Below are positions 4,526-5,800 of a DNA stretch of 5,800 bases, piece by piece (within the stretch, counting starts at the first letter, position 1; every line of letters starts with the position of its first letter). Both the position numbers and the translations under genes were made by a program. Under the pieces are notes generated by a model. It made no database searches. It worked only from the letters and a program-made list of their open reading frames with translations, and was not told the DNA's origin. This DNA comes from Thermoplasmata archaeon (GTDB lineage Archaea; Thermoplasmatota; Thermoplasmata; Sysuiplasmatales; Sysuiplasmataceae), in NCBI GenBank assembly GCA_021811925.1, contig JAKAPY010000116.1:1-5800 (forward strand), read 5' to 3'.

Positions 4526-5800
4526 TCAAAGCTCGGGGTACGAATCCTCGGCCTTGAACCTGCTGCTGACCGCTGTATAGTGGGACAGTTCCTCCTTTGT
4601 TAGTGGAGCCACCTTGCGGAGCGCCGTCTCGAAGTGCTTCCTCGATATCCTGAGCCTGGAGAGTGAATCAGTATCGAACTTGGGGTGCGCCTCGATGAAT
4701 TCCTTCATCGCAATCATTGCGGCCTGGTTGCAGACAGCGGCTATTTCCGCGCCCGTGTAGTTCTCCATCACCCCTGCAAGCTTGGATATATCGACATCCG
4801 GTGCAAGCGGTTTCTTTGCAGTGTGTATCTTCAGTATTGACTTGCGTGCGCCCGCGTCCGGGGGAGGGACGTAAATCAATCTGTCGAATCTCCCCGGCCT
4901 TAGAAGAGCGGGATCCATGATATCCGGCCTGTTTGTTGCAGCCATTACCGAAACACCTTCAAGCTCCTCGAGACCGTCCATTTCAGTCAGTATCTGGCTG
5001 ACAACCCTTTCGGTGACCTGCGAGTCGCCGGCACTGCCGCCCCTGCTTTGGGTTATCGCGTCAATCTCATCTATGAACACGACGCATGGAGCGGCCTGCC
5101 TTGCCTTCCTGAATGTCTCCCTGACAGCCTTCTCGCTCTCGCCCACCCACTTGCTCAGAAACTCCGGTCCCTTTATGCTTATGAAGTTGGCTTCGCTTTC
5201 GTTTGCAACCGCCTTTGCAAGAAGAGTCTTGCCCGTTCCAGGCGGTCCGTGGAGGAGTATTCCCTTGGGGGATTTTGCATCCAGCCTTGCAAAAGCCTCG
5301 CCATACTTCAGCGGCCACTCGATTGCCTGCTGAAGCTCCTCCTTTATTTCCTGCAGGCCGCCAATGTCTGCCCATGTGACATCGGGCCTCTCGACTATTA
5401 CCTCCCTCAGCCCGGAGGGGGACATCTCCCTGAAGGCCCCGACAAAGTCATCCGTTGTGACCTTCAGGTTCTTGAGGACCTCAAGCGGTATGGAATCGGA
5501 TTCCATGTCGATGTCTGGCAGTATTCTCCTAAGGGACCTTATTGCAGCCTCCTTGCACAGCGCCCAGAGGTCGGCCCCGACATAGCCGTGGGTGATGTCA
5601 GCCAGCTTCTCAATCTTCACGCTTCCGTCCACCGGCATACCCCTTGTGTGTATCTGCAGTATTTCCAGCCTGCTGCCCCTGTCCGGTATGCCAATCTCGA
5701 TTTCCCTGTCAAACCTTCCGGGTCTGCGAAGCGCTGCATCCAGTGCATTGGGCCTGTTTGTTGCGCCTATTACAACGACCTTTCCCCTGCTCTCGAGCCC
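4526..5800 (-). CDS. Cdc48/VAT-type AAA ATPase (5' end outside the window)
   Basis: The 424 visible residues cover the end of the first ATPase ring and all of the second. This enzyme family uses ATP to pull on and unfold proteins, as a hexamer in the cytoplasm. The first-ring remnant shows sensor-1 IGATNRP (11-17) and the arginine-finger region RRPGRFDREIE (25-35), then the helical lid. The second ring has Walker A GPPGTGKT (185-192), pore-loop KWVGES, Walker B VVFIDEID (240-247), AATNRP and LLRPGRFDR. The tryptophan in the pore loop matches the second ring of archaeal VAT. The tail ends in SYPEL and lacks the hydrophobic-Tyr-X motif used to dock on the 20S proteasome. The substrate-binding N domain would lie outside the window to the right. 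The ATG at 5638 is internal, not the start. The stop overlaps the upstream-extended form of the thioredoxin gene. Confidence 0.95.
   Translation of the reverse strand, partial: GLESRGKVVVIGATNRPNALDAALRRPGRFDREIEIGIPDRGSRLEILQIHTRGMPVDGSVKIEKLADITHGYVGADLWALCKEAAIRSLRRILPDIDMESDSIPLEVLKNLKVTTDDFVGAFREMSPSGLREVIVERPDVTWADIGGLQEIKEELQQAIEWPLKYGEAFARLDAKSPKGILLHGPPGTGKTLLAKAVANESEANFISIKGPEFLSKWVGESEKAVRETFRKARQAAPCVVFIDEIDAITQSRGGSAGDSQVTERVVSQILTEMDGLEELEGVSVMAATNRPDIMDPALLRPGRFDRLIYVPPPDAGARKSILKIHTAKKPLAPDVDISKLAGVMENYTGAEIAAVCNQAAMIAMKEFIEAHPKFDTDSLSRLRISRKHFETALRKVAPLTKEELSHYTAVSSRFKAEDSYPEL

Noticed and set aside
4917..5333. Rightward ORF of 138 codons opposite Cdc48
   Set aside because: It mirrors the highly conserved second ATPase ring; long antisense frames are common over such GC-biased codons.
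5636..5638. ATG at 5638 as the start of a single-ring AAA ATPase
   Set aside because: The same frame continues upstream to the window edge with clear first-ring motifs (GATNRP, RRPGRFDRE), so this is an internal methionine.

Overview
The window looks archaeal and most probably euryarchaeal, leaning towards Thermoplasmata. It carries a two-ring Cdc48/VAT-type AAA ATPase and a PhoU protein with an AbrB-type swapped-hairpin domain at its N-terminus. It also has a TTTATATC box just upstream of a start codon, as in leaderless archaeal genes, and strong GGAGG-type ribosome sites at other starts. Codon use favours AGG for arginine and ATA for isoleucine. The lineage is an inference; no rRNA or tRNA gene is present to settle it.

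Layout. Bases 1-224 hold no gene I can support, except possibly the first bases of a leftward gene at the extreme left edge. A rightward pair follows: a 67-residue protein with two membrane segments (225-428), overlapping by 4 bases a family 2 glycosyltransferase (425-1273). A stretch of about 340 bases (1274-1616) then holds a T-rich probable terminator, an imperfect hairpin and a possible 31-codon small ORF that runs into the start of the next gene. That gene encodes the AbrB-PhoU regulator (1617-2741). Six bases beyond its stop, on the opposite strand, ends an orphan amino-methyltransferase for DNA with its own N-terminal helix-turn-helix (2748-3803). Further right, all leftward, are a small coiled-coil protein (3861-4118), a thioredoxin-fold protein with a WCPYC active site (4131-4460, possibly starting at 4529) and the 3' two thirds or so of a Cdc48-like ATPase that runs off the right edge (4526 to beyond 5800).

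How the genes may work together. The Cdc48, thioredoxin and coiled-coil genes are tightly spaced in one direction and probably form an operon linking protein unfolding to thiol redox chemistry. The methyltransferase seems to have its own promoter and no restriction partner in view, which suggests an epigenetic or regulatory role. The membrane protein and glycosyltransferase are probably translated together, the small protein perhaps holding the enzyme at the membrane. The AbrB-PhoU gene stands alone or with its small upstream ORF.

Most interesting points: the only CTAG tetranucleotide in the window sits beside the TATA box of the methyltransferase gene; a coupled small ORF may control AbrB-PhoU translation; and a CPYC thioredoxin is linked to Cdc48. 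I found no CRISPR array, insertion sequence, tRNA, rRNA or clear mobile element.
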